Assembly (NCBI GenBank): GCA_964412845.1
Contig: CAYPQM010000001.1
Span: 1 to 64,000, forward strand
DNA length: 64,000 nt
Direction of reading: 5' to 3'
DNA from: JAWWPY01 sp964412845
Lineage (GTDB): Bacteria > Actinomycetota > Actinomycetes > Streptosporangiales > Streptosporangiaceae
Under the pieces are notes generated by a model that saw only the letters and a list, made by a program, of their open reading frames with translations, did no database searches and was not told the DNA's origin. Of the stretch, positions 24,460-32,613 are shown piece by piece. Position numbers and translations under genes: made by a program. Position 1 is the first letter of the stretch. Every line of letters starts with the position of its first letter.

Positions 24460-24915
24460 TTAGCCGAGTCCGATCTGCTTCGCCTGCAGCGCGGAGTCCC
24501 AGAACGCGGAAATCGCGATGAGCCGGTCGCCCTGCCATTTGCTGGTCTGGCCGAAGTCGAGGTCGAACGCCTTTCCTGTCGGGGGAATCACTGTGCCGTC
24601 GGGCAGCACCATTTCCCCGGTGAAGGTTCCGGTGGTGCGGGTGACCACGGTGATCCAGTCGCCGCGCCCGAATTGGATCGGGTACGGATCGTTGTGGACG
24701 TGGACGTCGGGGAAGATGCGAAACATCTGCCGTACCATCGCGGCGTGCGCTGCCCGTCCGTAGATCGGGTCGGCGTTGCCGGTCACGTAGGCGATCATGT
24801 CGGGGTGGTGAACCGCGTTCATAGCCTCGATGTCACGTTCGTTGAACGCGTCGTCGCCCTGCTCCATGAGCGCGAGGAGGTGTGTCGTCCGGCTGGTGTC
24901 GGGCGTAGCAGTCAT
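24460..24915 (-). CDS. SnoaL-like polyketide-cyclase-type protein
   Basis: 151 residues of NTF2 fold: LMEQGDDAFNERDIEAMNAVHHPDM, GRAAHAAMVRQMFRIFPDVHVHND, TRTTGTFTGEMVLPDG and LDFGQTSKWQGDRLI are all typical SnoaL-like ester-cyclase blocks. ATG 24915 has AGGAG 6-7 nt upstream. Divergent from a TetR gene across 287 bp, so probably its target. Substrate unknown. Confidence 0.85.
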   Translation of the reverse strand: MTATPDTSRTTHLLALMEQGDDAFNERDIEAMNAVHHPDMIAYVTGNADPIYGRAAHAAMVRQMFRIFPDVHVHNDPYPIQFGRGDWITVVTRTTGTFTGEMVLPDGTVIPPTGKAFDLDFGQTSKWQGDRLIAISAFWDSALQAKQIGLG

Positions 24916-25202
24916 TTGGGGCTCCTGTTCTGGTCGGTGGGTCAGCTGGTCACGGTTCGCTAGTCCACGGCCGAGTGACCCTAGGCTGGTGCATGCTCTA
25001 ATTTTGTGGTAGACCCTAACCTTAGCACTTAATCAGCCGACGGCTCGGCGCGCCGGAGTCGGCGTAGCGCCACGAGGGCATACGGCGACAGCGCCCGACT
25101 CCCCTCGTCCAGGGGGCAAGGCGGGCCCGCCTCAAGATAGATAGGGGTGAGCCGATTTCTAGGGTTGAATCAAATCTTGGAGCGACCAGCTACGCTGTCG
25201 GG

Positions 25203-25838
25203 ATGGCCACCACCGGGCTGCGCGAGCTTAAGAAGGCGCGCACGCGCCGGCTCATTGCCGATACCGCGGCCCGCCTGTTCGCCGAGCGCGGCTACGAACG
25301 TGTCGCGGTTAGCGACGTGGCGCGCGAGGCCGAGGTCGCCGAGCAAACGGTCTACAACTATTTTCCGACCAAGGAACAGTTGGTCACCGATCGTGAGCAG
25401 CAGGTTCAGGATCGGCTGTGTGACCTCATCCGTGCTCGCCCGCCGGGCGTTACTCCGGCCGCCGCGATCCGCGATTTCGTCCTCGAGTCCGTCGCTGGGA
25501 TTCGTGGCATCCCGCGGGAAATCTGGCGTGGCGAGCTCGGCTACCTGGCGGCTATCAGTCCCACCGTCTACCGGCTGGTGCTGGAGTTGACCGACCGCCA
25601 AGCTACCGCTCTCGCCGGCGCGATCAGCGACACCACCGCCGTCGCGCCCGAGATCGCCAAACTCCAGGGGATCGCCCTCGCCGGCGTGTTCCAGATCATC
25701 ATCAGCGAAGCCGGCCGGCGCACCCGCGAGGGCCAGAGCCAGACGAAGATCGCTAAAGACCTGCGTCCAATGGTCGAGAACATCCTCGACGAGCTCGACC
25801 GCTGGCTCAGCGCTTCAACACCGCCCGCGCGGCGCTAG
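25203..25838 (+). CDS. TetR/AcrR-family regulator
   Basis: 211 residues. HTH at about 12-55: ARTRRLIADTAARLFAERGYERVAVSDVAREAEVAEQTVYNYFPTK (read in parts), followed by a helical sensor domain. ATG 25203. The upstream region carries two oppositely oriented copies of ACCCTAA/TTAGGGT-like sequence (about 25012 and 25160) that could be half-sites. Divergent from the SnoaL-like gene; likely a repressor of it. Confidence 0.88.
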   Translation: MATTGLRELKKARTRRLIADTAARLFAERGYERVAVSDVAREAEVAEQTVYNYFPTKEQLVTDREQQVQDRLCDLIRARPPGVTPAAAIRDFVLESVAGIRGIPREIWRGELGYLAAISPTVYRLVLELTDRQATALAGAISDTTAVAPEIAKLQGIALAGVFQIIISEAGRRTREGQSQTKIAKDLRPMVENILDELDRWLSASTPPARR

Positions 25839-25976
25839 TCGGGCCGCGATCGTTGCTGTCAACCGTGCGTCACCCCAGCGCTTGCAGCCAAGTTGGATGC
25901 ACCAGAGCACGTTGCCCCTCTCCCGTTCACTGGCCGAAGTCAGGGTCGACCTCGTCCGCCACCGGACTGATCTGGC

Positions 25977-26066
25977 CTAGGGGCCCGCAGGCCGCGGCGA
26001 CGGACCGCAGCCAGCCACGCCCAGCAACACCGTGCCTGCCAGTACCGCCACGCGCCTGGCTATCAC
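25977..26066 (-). CDS. Tiny lipoprotein-like ORF (29 residues)
   Basis: GTG start with a strong GAGGAGGAGG 4 nt upstream. It encodes a complete lipoprotein signal peptide: MIARR, a hydrophobic core, lipobox LGVAGC with Cys at residue 20, then only nine residues before TAG. A one-base shift near the stop would continue through an acidic stretch (PVADEVDPDFGQ) to a TGA at about 25927. It is either a micro-lipoprotein or a truncated/frameshifted lipoprotein gene. It lies in the 520-bp gap between the TetR gene and the ankyrin gene, where I see no other gene. Confidence 0.45.
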   Translation of the reverse strand: MIARRVAVLAGTVLLGVAGCGPSPRPAGP

Positions 26067-26211
26067 GGGACCTCCTCCTCCTCCCGCCGCCGCGGCCCTG
26101 TGCGGCCACACGAGGAGTCAACGGGGCATCCCTTAAAGCGGCCTTTGATTGGCCCTCTGGCCAGCCCGCTAGCCCTCGGCACGACACGTGCGACTGCGCC
26201 CTTCGGCGCCA

Positions 26212-26282
26212 TAACGGATGATCTGCACGCAGGCAACCGAACGAGCCAAAAGCCAGCCAAGGCAAATATTCGGCGTTCGGCG
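26212..26282. repeat. Dispersed intergenic repeat, copy 2
   Basis: Starts TAACGGATGATCTGC and ends GCAAATATTCGGCGTTCGGC, same orientation as copy 1 at 24279-24350. The two copies bracket the SnoaL-like/TetR pair and the tiny lipoprotein ORF. Confidence 0.5.
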
Positions 26283-26358
26283 GCTGACTGGCGGCGTGCG
26301 AGCCGTCCCTCGTCGTCGTGTGCACGCTGACGGTGCCGGCCAGGCGGTGTCGTGAGGC

Positions 26359-27072
26359 TCACTCCGGGGTGCGGGCCGAGCGGGCGCCCCTGGAGCGCAA
26401 CCATTCGATCACGTTCTCCTGGCGCGTCCCGAGCCCAGCCGCGGCGTCCAGCGCTGTGCCTTCCGCGTAGCCCGGGACCCAGTTGACATCGGCGCCCGCG
26501 TTCAGCAGTCGCTCCGCCGCGCGGCGCTGGCCGGCGACACCGGCGTGCCAGAACGCCTGTGAGATCTCTTCGTGGCCGGTCTCCGGCGTGAGCAGAGCCT
26601 CCAGCCGGCCGGGCATGCCCAGGGCGGCGGCGTGCCAGAGCTTGCCGACTCGGGCGCCGCGGGCCGCGAGCAGGCGAGCGACATGCCAGCACCCATAGCC
26701 AACCGCGTTGTCGAGGGGCGTCCCGATAGATCCGCCGGGTGTCTCCAGATCAGCGCCGCCATCGATCAGGGCCAGCGCAACATCGGCGTCGTCGCTGCTT
26801 GCGGTCCAATGAAGCGGGGTCTCGCCGTGTTCGTCGTCGGCGCTCCGGGCGTTGGGATTGGCTCCGGCGTCGATGAGCAACGCGACGACAGCAGGCCCGT
26901 TGGGGAAGTAGCCCGGCCAGTCACTGACGATGTGCAGCGGAGTGCGTCCCTGGGCGATCCCGTTAAGCCTCGACGCGGCAAGGTTGGGCTCTACCTCGAG
27001 CAACCGGGCCAGGGCAGCGACGTCACCGTCCCGGATGGCGACGATGGCCGCGACGGCAACACTGTCGTCCAT
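26359..27072 (-). CDS. Ankyrin-repeat protein
   Basis: 237 residues with about five ankyrin repeats: AIRDGDVAALARLLEVEPNLA, GRTPLHIVSDWPG..VVALLIDAGANPNAR, GETPLHWTASSDDADVALALIDGGADLE, GTPLDNAVGYGCWHVARLLAARGARV and QRRAAERLLNAGADVNWVPG. ATG 27072 (a GTG lies just before). Soluble; presumably a protein-interaction module. No partner gene adjoins it. Confidence 0.88.
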   Translation of the reverse strand: MDDSVAVAAIVAIRDGDVAALARLLEVEPNLAASRLNGIAQGRTPLHIVSDWPGYFPNGPAVVALLIDAGANPNARSADDEHGETPLHWTASSDDADVALALIDGGADLETPGGSIGTPLDNAVGYGCWHVARLLAARGARVGKLWHAAALGMPGRLEALLTPETGHEEISQAFWHAGVAGQRRAAERLLNAGADVNWVPGYAEGTALDAAAGLGTRQENVIEWLRSRGARSARTPE

Positions 27073-27439
27073 CACAACAGCACCGTAACGCCTGCGCCCT
27101 CAATGCGTCTGCTCGCGAAGGGGCAGGGGTGCGGGGTCGGTCGGCGGGACCGAGCCGGGCACTTTGGTTGAGTTCGAAGTCGCCGCGCTGCTGGAGGCCG
27201 CGGGCCAGGCTTCGCGCACCCACCGCTGCGTGCCGGGCCAGGTGCCGGACTCGCGGAAGACCCTCGCCGCGTCCACCAGGTCCTCGCCGGGGGGCACACC
27301 AGCACGCTTGTTGGCGAGGCCAGGCCAGGCGGGCCGGGGAGCACTTTGCGAGTGAAGCGGGGCCGACTCCGGTGCGCTGGGCCCGGGTGGTGGCGCCGCG
27401 GCCGTTTCGTGACAGCGAGGCGGACTCCTTGGCTTGGTC
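27073..27439. other. Gap of ~365 bp with no supported gene
   Basis: Between the ankyrin and SRPBCC genes (both minus strand). A short minus-strand frame at 27100-27297 contains ARVFRESGTWPGTQRWVREAW, which looks protein-like at the start and then degenerates to Ser/Pro-rich sequence; it may be a gene remnant but I cannot identify it. Confidence 0.5.
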
Positions 27440-27898
27440 CTACGCCGGGTGCTGTGGCTGCTGGGCCTCGACGCGTCGCTTCAGGGCTTCGACGTTGGCT
27501 GGCATTTCCTTGTGGGCCTGGCGGCGGACGATGAGCGGGACGAGCAGCTTGCCGATGCCGTGCCCGTCGAAGTCGACCGCGATGGTCAGCCGGGAACTGG
27601 TTTCGGTCAGGGGTTCCACGGTGACGTCAACGGTGGCGCGGATGGGTCCGTCGATGCCCTGCACCCCCCATGTCCTGGGTGCGTCGATGTGGGTCAGCTC
27701 GGAGGTGACGGCCCGGCTGGCTCCGCCGATGCGCCGGGTGGTCAGGCACTTCGTGCCTGCCTGCGCGAGGCCGGGCTGGTCCAGGTGACCGTCGATGACG
27801 CCCTGCTGCCATTCGTGGAAGCGTGTGGGGTCGGTGGCGTAGGCGAACACCTCTGCTGCGGGCCGGTCCACCACAGTGCTGGCGATGGTCGGTGCCAT
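27440..27898 (-). CDS. SRPBCC-family protein
   Basis: 152 residues of START/Bet v 1-like fold (polyketide cyclase/dehydrase type): STVVDRPAAEVFAYATDPTRFHEWQ, RAVTSELTHIDAPRTWGVQGI, TVEPLTETSSRLTIAVDFDGHG, and a C-terminal helix MPANVEALKRRVE. It begins 1 nt after the stop of the AHSA1-like gene and ends the ArsR-SRPBCC operon. Likely a small hydrophobic ligand-binding protein. Confidence 0.87.
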   Translation of the reverse strand: MAPTIASTVVDRPAAEVFAYATDPTRFHEWQQGVIDGHLDQPGLAQAGTKCLTTRRIGGASRAVTSELTHIDAPRTWGVQGIDGPIRATVDVTVEPLTETSSRLTIAVDFDGHGIGKLLVPLIVRRQAHKEMPANVEALKRRVEAQQPQHPA

Positions 27899-27899
27899 G

Positions 27900-28379
27900 T
27901 CAGCGGCCCTCGAGCAGGGCGGCGTACCGGGCCAGGTAGAGCGGCCATCCCTGGTCGCCGTCGACGCCGTCGCTGACCGACTGCCAGCCGGGACCGTGCC
28001 GGTCGAGGTGGCGGTGCTCTAGTTCGACCCGGGTGCGGTCCGGTCCCTCGGCCACGAACCGGACCTCGACCTCGCTGGTCAGCTCCGGATCGGTCTCGAC
28101 CTGCCAGTGCGGGCTGATGTCCCAGCTGAATACCACGCGGGCTGGTGGCTCGTAGGCCAGGATCCGCGCCCACCGGCATTCGCTGCCGTCCACGGCCCGG
28201 TCGTAGATGTGCCCGCCGACGTGGGGCTCGAAGACGGTCTCGGCGATCGCGGCCGCGAGCAGGTTGTGCTCCGGCGGCTTGAAGTCGCCGAACCTCTCGG
28301 TGAACGCTGTGAAAGCCTGCTCGACCGGTGCGTTGACCACCATCCGCTTGCGGACAACAGGGACCTCGGTTCGGGTCAT
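27900..28379 (-). CDS. AHSA1/SRPBCC-like protein
   Basis: 159 residues. VVRKRMVVNAPVEQAFTAFTERFGDF, EPHVGGHIYDRAVDGSECRWARILAYEPPARVVFSW and ELTSEVEVRFVAEGPDRTRVELEH are the standard strands and helices of the activator-of-Hsp90-like (AHSA1) SRPBCC group that accompanies ArsR genes. Its ATG overlaps the ArsR stop by 4 bp (ATGA). Confidence 0.88.
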   Translation of the reverse strand: MTRTEVPVVRKRMVVNAPVEQAFTAFTERFGDFKPPEHNLLAAAIAETVFEPHVGGHIYDRAVDGSECRWARILAYEPPARVVFSWDISPHWQVETDPELTSEVEVRFVAEGPDRTRVELEHRHLDRHGPGWQSVSDGVDGDQGWPLYLARYAALLEGR

Positions 28380-28699
28380 GGACTCTCCTCCGCCGCTTGT
28401 TCGGCAACGTCTGCGTAGCTGGCCAGAGCCCTCTGCCAGAAGGTGTCGAGCTGATCGCGCAACGCGGCCACTGCCGCCGGATTGAGCCGGTAGACACGTC
28501 TGGTGCCGACCGCGCGTTCGCTGACCAGGCCGGCGTCCTTGAGGACCTTCAGGTGCTGGGAGACCGCCGGCCGGCTGACCGGCAGCCCCGCGGCCAGTTG
28601 TCCCACCGCCTGCGGCCCGTCGGCCAGGCGGCTGACGATGGCACGCCGGGTGCCGTCCGCCAGCACGCTCCAGCCGTCACTCACTCGGTCAGGATCCAC
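28376..28699 (-). CDS. ArsR-family regulator of SRPBCC operon
   Basis: 107 residues. VLADGTRRAIVSRLADGPQAVGQLAAGLPVSRPAVSQHLKVLKDAGLVSERAVGTRRVY (read in parts) is the classic SdpR-type ArsR winged helix; no metal Cys motif. GTG start at 28699 sits inside a palindrome, implying a leaderless or very short-leader transcript directly blocked by its own product. First gene of a three-gene operon with two SRPBCC proteins, a common actinobacterial arrangement. Confidence 0.9.
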   Translation of the reverse strand: MDPDRVSDGWSVLADGTRRAIVSRLADGPQAVGQLAAGLPVSRPAVSQHLKVLKDAGLVSERAVGTRRVYRLNPAAVAALRDQLDTFWQRALASYADVAEQAAEESP

Positions 28700-28710
28700 T
28701 AACGGTTAGT
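28698..28710. promoter_or_regulatory. Palindrome over the ArsR start codon
   Basis: ACTAAC-G-GTTAGT, perfect 6-bp arms, overlapping the GTG start; a further CCTAACGG follows at 28715-28722. Probable autorepressor operator. Confidence 0.5.
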
Positions 28711-28852
28711 TTTGCCTAACGGAGCGGCGGCCGTCAAGACCCTGCACCAACACCGGATCACGACCTGCTTCACCGGCAGCAGCAGCCGTGACCGGCGGGT
28801 CAGTTCCCGGATCCGGTCGCGGGCATGCTGCATGGCCTTGTCCGTGGGCCCG

Positions 28853-28900
28853 TGGGCCAGCGGGCCAGCGGGCCAGCGGGCCAGCGGGCCAGCGGGCCAG
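28853..28900. repeat. 8-bp tandem repeat (six copies)
   Basis: Five perfect copies of CGGGCCAG (28861-28900) preceded by TGGGCCAG, in the gap between the ArsR operon and the flavin oxidoreductase. An 8-bp unit cannot be coding. Likely a slippage-prone tract. Confidence 0.85.
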
Positions 28901-28982
28901 GAACACTACTGGCCGCTTCCCGTTCAGGCACGCAATGGATAACCCGGCCGATGTTCACCCCCCGTCGCGCCCGGATGACATG

Positions 28983-30347
28983 TCAGGCCAGGGTTTTCCC
29001 GTCGGTCGGCTGGCGGGCGGCGGTGATCTGGCTGTGGAGTGCTTTGAGGGCGGCGACGTAGATCTCTGAGAAAGTGGGGAAGGGCTGGATGACATCGCGC
29101 AGCACCGGCAGCGGCACCCGGGCGCGGATAGCCAGCGTGGCCTGCTGCAGCCACTCGCCGGCTTCCGGGCCGAGCGCGTAGGCTCCGGTCAGCCGTTCAC
29201 CGTCACTGAGCAGGGTCAGGAAGCCGTTGGACTCGGCGTAAGCGTGCGTGTAGGTGGCCGTCTTGGCCACCTCGGACACCAGGGCGGTCGCGGTGAACCG
29301 GGCCTCGGTGACGCCTACCGAGGCCGCTTGCGGATCGGTGTAGACGACGTCCGGCACGGCCTGGTAATTGGCCTCGCGAGGCTCGCCGAGAATGTTCGCC
29401 GCGACGACCTCGCCCTGGTACTTGCCGACGTGGGTCAGCAGCCGCACGCCGGTGACGTCGCCGATGGCCCAGAGCCGCTCACCGGCGCGCAAGCGCGCGT
29501 CGACCGGGATGCCGTGCCCGTCGGCCTGGACGCCGACCGTCTCCAGGCCGAGCCCCTCGACGCGCGGACGCCGGCCCGTGGCGACGAGCAAGCGGTCACC
29601 ACGCAGCTCGCGGCCATTGTCGAGGACCAGGACGTAGTCCTCGCCATCGCGCCGCGCCGCGGTTGCGTGCACGCCGAGAAGCAGCTCGACGCCGTCCCGG
29701 CGCAGGACCTCGCCGAGCGCCCCGCCGAGTGGCGCGGGCTCGCGGGCGAGCACGTGCCCGGCCCCCTCGACGAGGGCCACGTCGCCGCCCAGGCGGCGGA
29801 CGGCCTGGGCCATCTCGGCGCCGACCGGCCCGCCGCCGAGTATCAGCAGGCGGCGCGGGATGGCCTTCATGCCGGTCACCTCGCGGTTGGTCCAGACGCC
29901 CTCGAGCTCGCGCAGACCCGGGATAGGCGGCACGACCGGATCCGAGCCGGTCGCCACGACAACGTGCCGGGCGGTATGGCGAACGCCATTCACCTCCACC
30001 ACGCCCGGCCCGGCTAGCTTGCCGCGGCCGCGCAGCAGGTCGATGCCCTTGCCCGCCAGCCAGCGCTCCTGGCCGGCGTCAGAGTAGTCCGAGACCATGA
30101 AGTCACGCCAGCCCAGCGCCGCCTCGACATCGACCTGCGCGGTGGCCGCCGCCTCCCGCGCGCCATGCACCGCCTCGCCGGGGCGCAGCAGCGTCTTGGA
30201 CGGGATGCACGCCCAGTAGGAGCACTCGCCCCCGACCAGCTCGCGCTCGACCAGGGCCACCCGCAGCCCGCCGTCGGCCAGCTCTCCGGCGCAGTGCTCG
30301 CCCGGCGAGCCGCCACCCAGGACGATGACGTCGTAGTCGCTCGTCAC
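28983..30347 (-). CDS. FAD-dependent disulfide oxidoreductase, MerA/LPD-like
   Basis: 454 residues, class I pyridine nucleotide-disulfide oxidoreductase. FAD motif VIVLGGGSPGE, redox pair C42-x4-C47 in GGECSYWACIPSK, second Rossmann LLILGGGPVGAEMAQ, and GDVTG of the FAD ribityl site. The C-terminal dimer motif, normally HPT-x-x-E with the catalytic His, reads FPTFSE, so the His is missing although the Glu remains. Substrate is therefore not classical lipoamide. GTG start overlaps the TGA of the 55-residue gene (GTGA); AGAGGAG upstream. Confidence 0.88.
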   Translation of the reverse strand: MTSDYDVIVLGGGSPGEHCAGELADGGLRVALVERELVGGECSYWACIPSKTLLRPGEAVHGAREAAATAQVDVEAALGWRDFMVSDYSDAGQERWLAGKGIDLLRGRGKLAGPGVVEVNGVRHTARHVVVATGSDPVVPPIPGLRELEGVWTNREVTGMKAIPRRLLILGGGPVGAEMAQAVRRLGGDVALVEGAGHVLAREPAPLGGALGEVLRRDGVELLLGVHATAARRDGEDYVLVLDNGRELRGDRLLVATGRRPRVEGLGLETVGVQADGHGIPVDARLRAGERLWAIGDVTGVRLLTHVGKYQGEVVAANILGEPREANYQAVPDVVYTDPQAASVGVTEARFTATALVSEVAKTATYTHAYAESNGFLTLLSDGERLTGAYALGPEAGEWLQQATLAIRARVPLPVLRDVIQPFPTFSEIYVAALKALHSQITAARQPTDGKTLA

Positions 30348-30511
30348 AGCGGTGGCTCCTCTCCGGCCTGCTCCCGGACCATGTACTCGGCGTACCAGTC
30401 CGGCCAGTCCGGATCCGGCTGGCCGGTCCGCTCCTCATGCCGACCATGCGCCGCCGCCGCACGGCGCAGGGCTTCGGCCAGATCGGATGCGGAATCAAAT
30501 GATGTCTGCAT
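30344..30511 (-). CDS. Small conserved-looking protein (55 residues)
   Basis: MQTSFDSASDLAEALRRAAAAHG, then a tail PDWPDWYAEYMVREQAGEEPPL rich in Trp/Tyr/Asp. AAAGGAG lies 8 nt before the ATG and the stop overlaps the oxidoreductase start (GTGA), which argues strongly that it is translated. No domain recognised; the amphipathic helix plus aromatic tail suggests a partner-binding peptide. Confidence 0.75.
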   Translation of the reverse strand: MQTSFDSASDLAEALRRAAAAHGRHEERTGQPDPDWPDWYAEYMVREQAGEEPPL

Positions 30512-30578
30512 CGGAGGGCTCCTTTCTAGCTGACGGTCGGCCCGGCGACCAGGCCGGCCATTACCAGCGTCGGTCCGC

Positions 30579-31016
30579 TCACCGGCCCGGCAGGCGGGTG
30601 GTGATTTCCTGGAGCAGCCAGCCGTTGCCGTCCGGGTCGCTGAACGAGGCAAACGAGCCATAGCTCTTGTGGTCCGGAGCCGGGCCAGCCACCCGTCCCT
30701 CGGTCCCGGCGTGGTGGAACACCCCGCCCGCGTCGTGGAATACCCCGCTCACATCCACCCCGCTGGCGGCCAGCCCGGCCCGGGCCGCCTCAATGTCGGT
30801 CACGGTGAGCTGCAGGCCCTGCGCCGAGCCCGGCGCGGCCGACGTGATCCCAGTGCCGAAGATGACCGAGCATGCCGAGCCCGGAGGGGTCATCTGCACC
30901 ACGCGGAAGTCCGCACCGATGGCGAAGTCCGCATCCTCCCGCCAGCCGAGCGCCTTATAGAAATCCTTGGCCCGGTCCACGTCGGCGACCGGAAGCACCA
31001 CAACCTCAAGCTTCAT
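30579..31016 (-). CDS. VOC-superfamily (glyoxalase-like) protein
   Basis: 145 residues: MKLEVVVLPVADVDRAKDFYKALGW is the usual first beta-alpha-beta-beta-beta unit, and YGSFASFSDPDGNGWLLQEI closes the second. Possible metal ligands include E4 and the final Glu. The frame is open to 31103, but ATG 31016 matches the family start. Lies 67 bp upstream of the 55-residue gene in the same direction; probably one transcript with the oxidoreductase. Confidence 0.87.
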   Translation of the reverse strand: MKLEVVVLPVADVDRAKDFYKALGWREDADFAIGADFRVVQMTPPGSACSVIFGTGITSAAPGSAQGLQLTVTDIEAARAGLAASGVDVSGVFHDAGGVFHHAGTEGRVAGPAPDHKSYGSFASFSDPDGNGWLLQEITTRLPGR

Positions 31017-31242
31017 GTCCACGACATCGGCTCCTCTGCTGTTGATGTCGGTGGCCACTACCGGTGCCACCGGGACTGGTCCTGGCATCCACATTCGCGC
31101 CACTCATCGTCGAAGTCCAGTACCGGATATCCGATCGCCGAGAGGAGGCGGGTGGTGGTGGATGACCGGTCCTGCTCATCGAGGAATAATGAGACCGCAA
31201 GCCGCCCTGCCGGGTTCAGGTTCACAAGCAAAGGCCTTGGAC

Positions 31243-32265
31243 ATGTCCGTGCCGAGCCATGCCGACGTCATCGTCCTGCACCGCCGCCCGGGACCCGCGC
31301 TGCGTCCCGGCGACCTGGTCCCCGAGCGCCGGCCGCTGCGGGACCCTGGCCCCGGCGAGGTTGTGGTGCGCAACATCGTCACGAGCGTCGATCCGTACCA
31401 GCTGCGGATGCTGCGCGGCTCGTCCGAAGTCACACCGGTGGCCATTGGCGAGCCGGTCCCGGCCAACAGTGTCGGGGTGGTCGCGGCGTCCGAGGACCCG
31501 GACGTGCCGGTGGGTGCGCAGGTGGCGACCTACACGGGCTGGCAGTCCTACGCCACCACCACGATCGCGCCGATCGAGATCGCCGATCCTGCGCTCGGCG
31601 GGCCACTGGACTGGATCAGCGTCCTGAGCACCACGGGCGTGACGGCCTACGTGGGGATCCACGACATCGGCCAGGTGCGGGCGGGCGGCAGCGTGCTCGT
31701 CAGCGCCGCCACCGGCGCCGTGGGCGGGGTGGCGGTCCAGCTCGCCAAGGCCGCAGGCGCGCGCGTCGTGGCCATCGCGGGCGGCAAGGATCGCACCGAT
31801 CATGCCGAGCAGGTGCTGGGCGCCGACGTCGCGGTCGACTACCGTGATCCCGCGTTCCCGGAGCGCCTGCACCGGGCCGCGGGTGAGGGCATCGACGTGT
31901 TCTTCGATAACGTCGGCGGCCGCCAGCTCACGCTCGCACTGTCCGTACTCAAGAACTACGGTCTCGTCGTGCTGTGCGGGTCGGTCAGCAGCTACGCCCG
32001 CCCGGACGACCCCGACGGCGGCGCCGACCTGCGCGCCGCGGTGTTCAAGCGGATCACCCTGCGGGGCTACATCGTCAGCGACTACTACCCGAAGCGGCTG
32101 CTGCCGATCCGCGCGGAGATCGGGGCGCTGCTGCGGGCGAAGCAGCTGCGGGCGGTGGTCAGCGAGTTCGAGGGGCTTGAGCGCGCGCCCGAGGCCCTCG
32201 CGACGGTCTTCGAGCGCGGCTCGCCCTATATCGGCAGGCGGGTCGTCCGGATCTCGGCGGGCTAG
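31243..32265 (+). CDS. NADP-dependent oxidoreductase (zinc-independent MDR)
   Basis: 340-residue medium-chain reductase of the leukotriene-B4 12-hydroxydehydrogenase/quinone-oxidoreductase type. GEVVVRNIVTSVDPYQLRMLRG, TTGVTAYVGIHDIGQVRAGGSVLVSAATGAVGGVAVQLAK (read in parts) and DVFFDNVGGRQLTLAL are typical; there are no zinc-binding Cys. ATG 31243 with AAAGG 8 nt before. Heads a three-gene unit with a muconolactone-isomerase-like gene and an SDR gene. Confidence 0.88.
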   Translation: MSVPSHADVIVLHRRPGPALRPGDLVPERRPLRDPGPGEVVVRNIVTSVDPYQLRMLRGSSEVTPVAIGEPVPANSVGVVAASEDPDVPVGAQVATYTGWQSYATTTIAPIEIADPALGGPLDWISVLSTTGVTAYVGIHDIGQVRAGGSVLVSAATGAVGGVAVQLAKAAGARVVAIAGGKDRTDHAEQVLGADVAVDYRDPAFPERLHRAAGEGIDVFFDNVGGRQLTLALSVLKNYGLVVLCGSVSSYARPDDPDGGADLRAAVFKRITLRGYIVSDYYPKRLLPIRAEIGALLRAKQLRAVVSEFEGLERAPEALATVFERGSPYIGRRVVRISAG

Positions 32266-32299
32266 GCCACTTCCCGACGCCGCCTAGGAGGCGCTCACC

Positions 32300-32599
32300 A
32301 TGGAATATCTCGTCACCATGACCACCCACGTCCCGGATGGAACATCAGCAGCAGCCGTTCAGGACATCCGCACCCGCGAGGCCGCACGCTCGCGCGAACT
32401 CGCGGCGCAGGGGCACCTGCTGCGCCTGTGGCGCCCGCCGCTGCAACCAGGCGAATGGCGCACGCTCGGCCTGTTCGCCGCCGACGATGGCGCCCAGCTC
32501 GAGGATGTCCTCGCCTCGATGCCGCTGCGGGTGTGGCGCACCGATGAGGTCACGCCGCTCACCCCACACCCCAGCGACCCGGCGCTCACCAGCAGCTGA
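32300..32599 (+). CDS. Muconolactone isomerase-like protein
   Basis: 99 residues: MEYLVTMTTHVPDGTSAAAVQDI, REAARSRELAAQGHLLRLWRPP, EWRTLGLFAADDGAQLEDVLASMPL is the ferredoxin-like fold of the muconolactone delta-isomerase family. GGAGG upstream. Real catechol degradation genes are absent nearby, so a different small-molecule role in this operon is likely. Confidence 0.85.
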   Translation: MEYLVTMTTHVPDGTSAAAVQDIRTREAARSRELAAQGHLLRLWRPPLQPGEWRTLGLFAADDGAQLEDVLASMPLRVWRTDEVTPLTPHPSDPALTSS

Positions 32600-32613
32600 C
32601 GAAGGGAGCGGCC

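Noticed and set aside
27100..27297. Small minus-strand gene
   Set aside because: Protein-like for about 25 residues only, no ribosome site, then low-complexity; left as a possible remnant.
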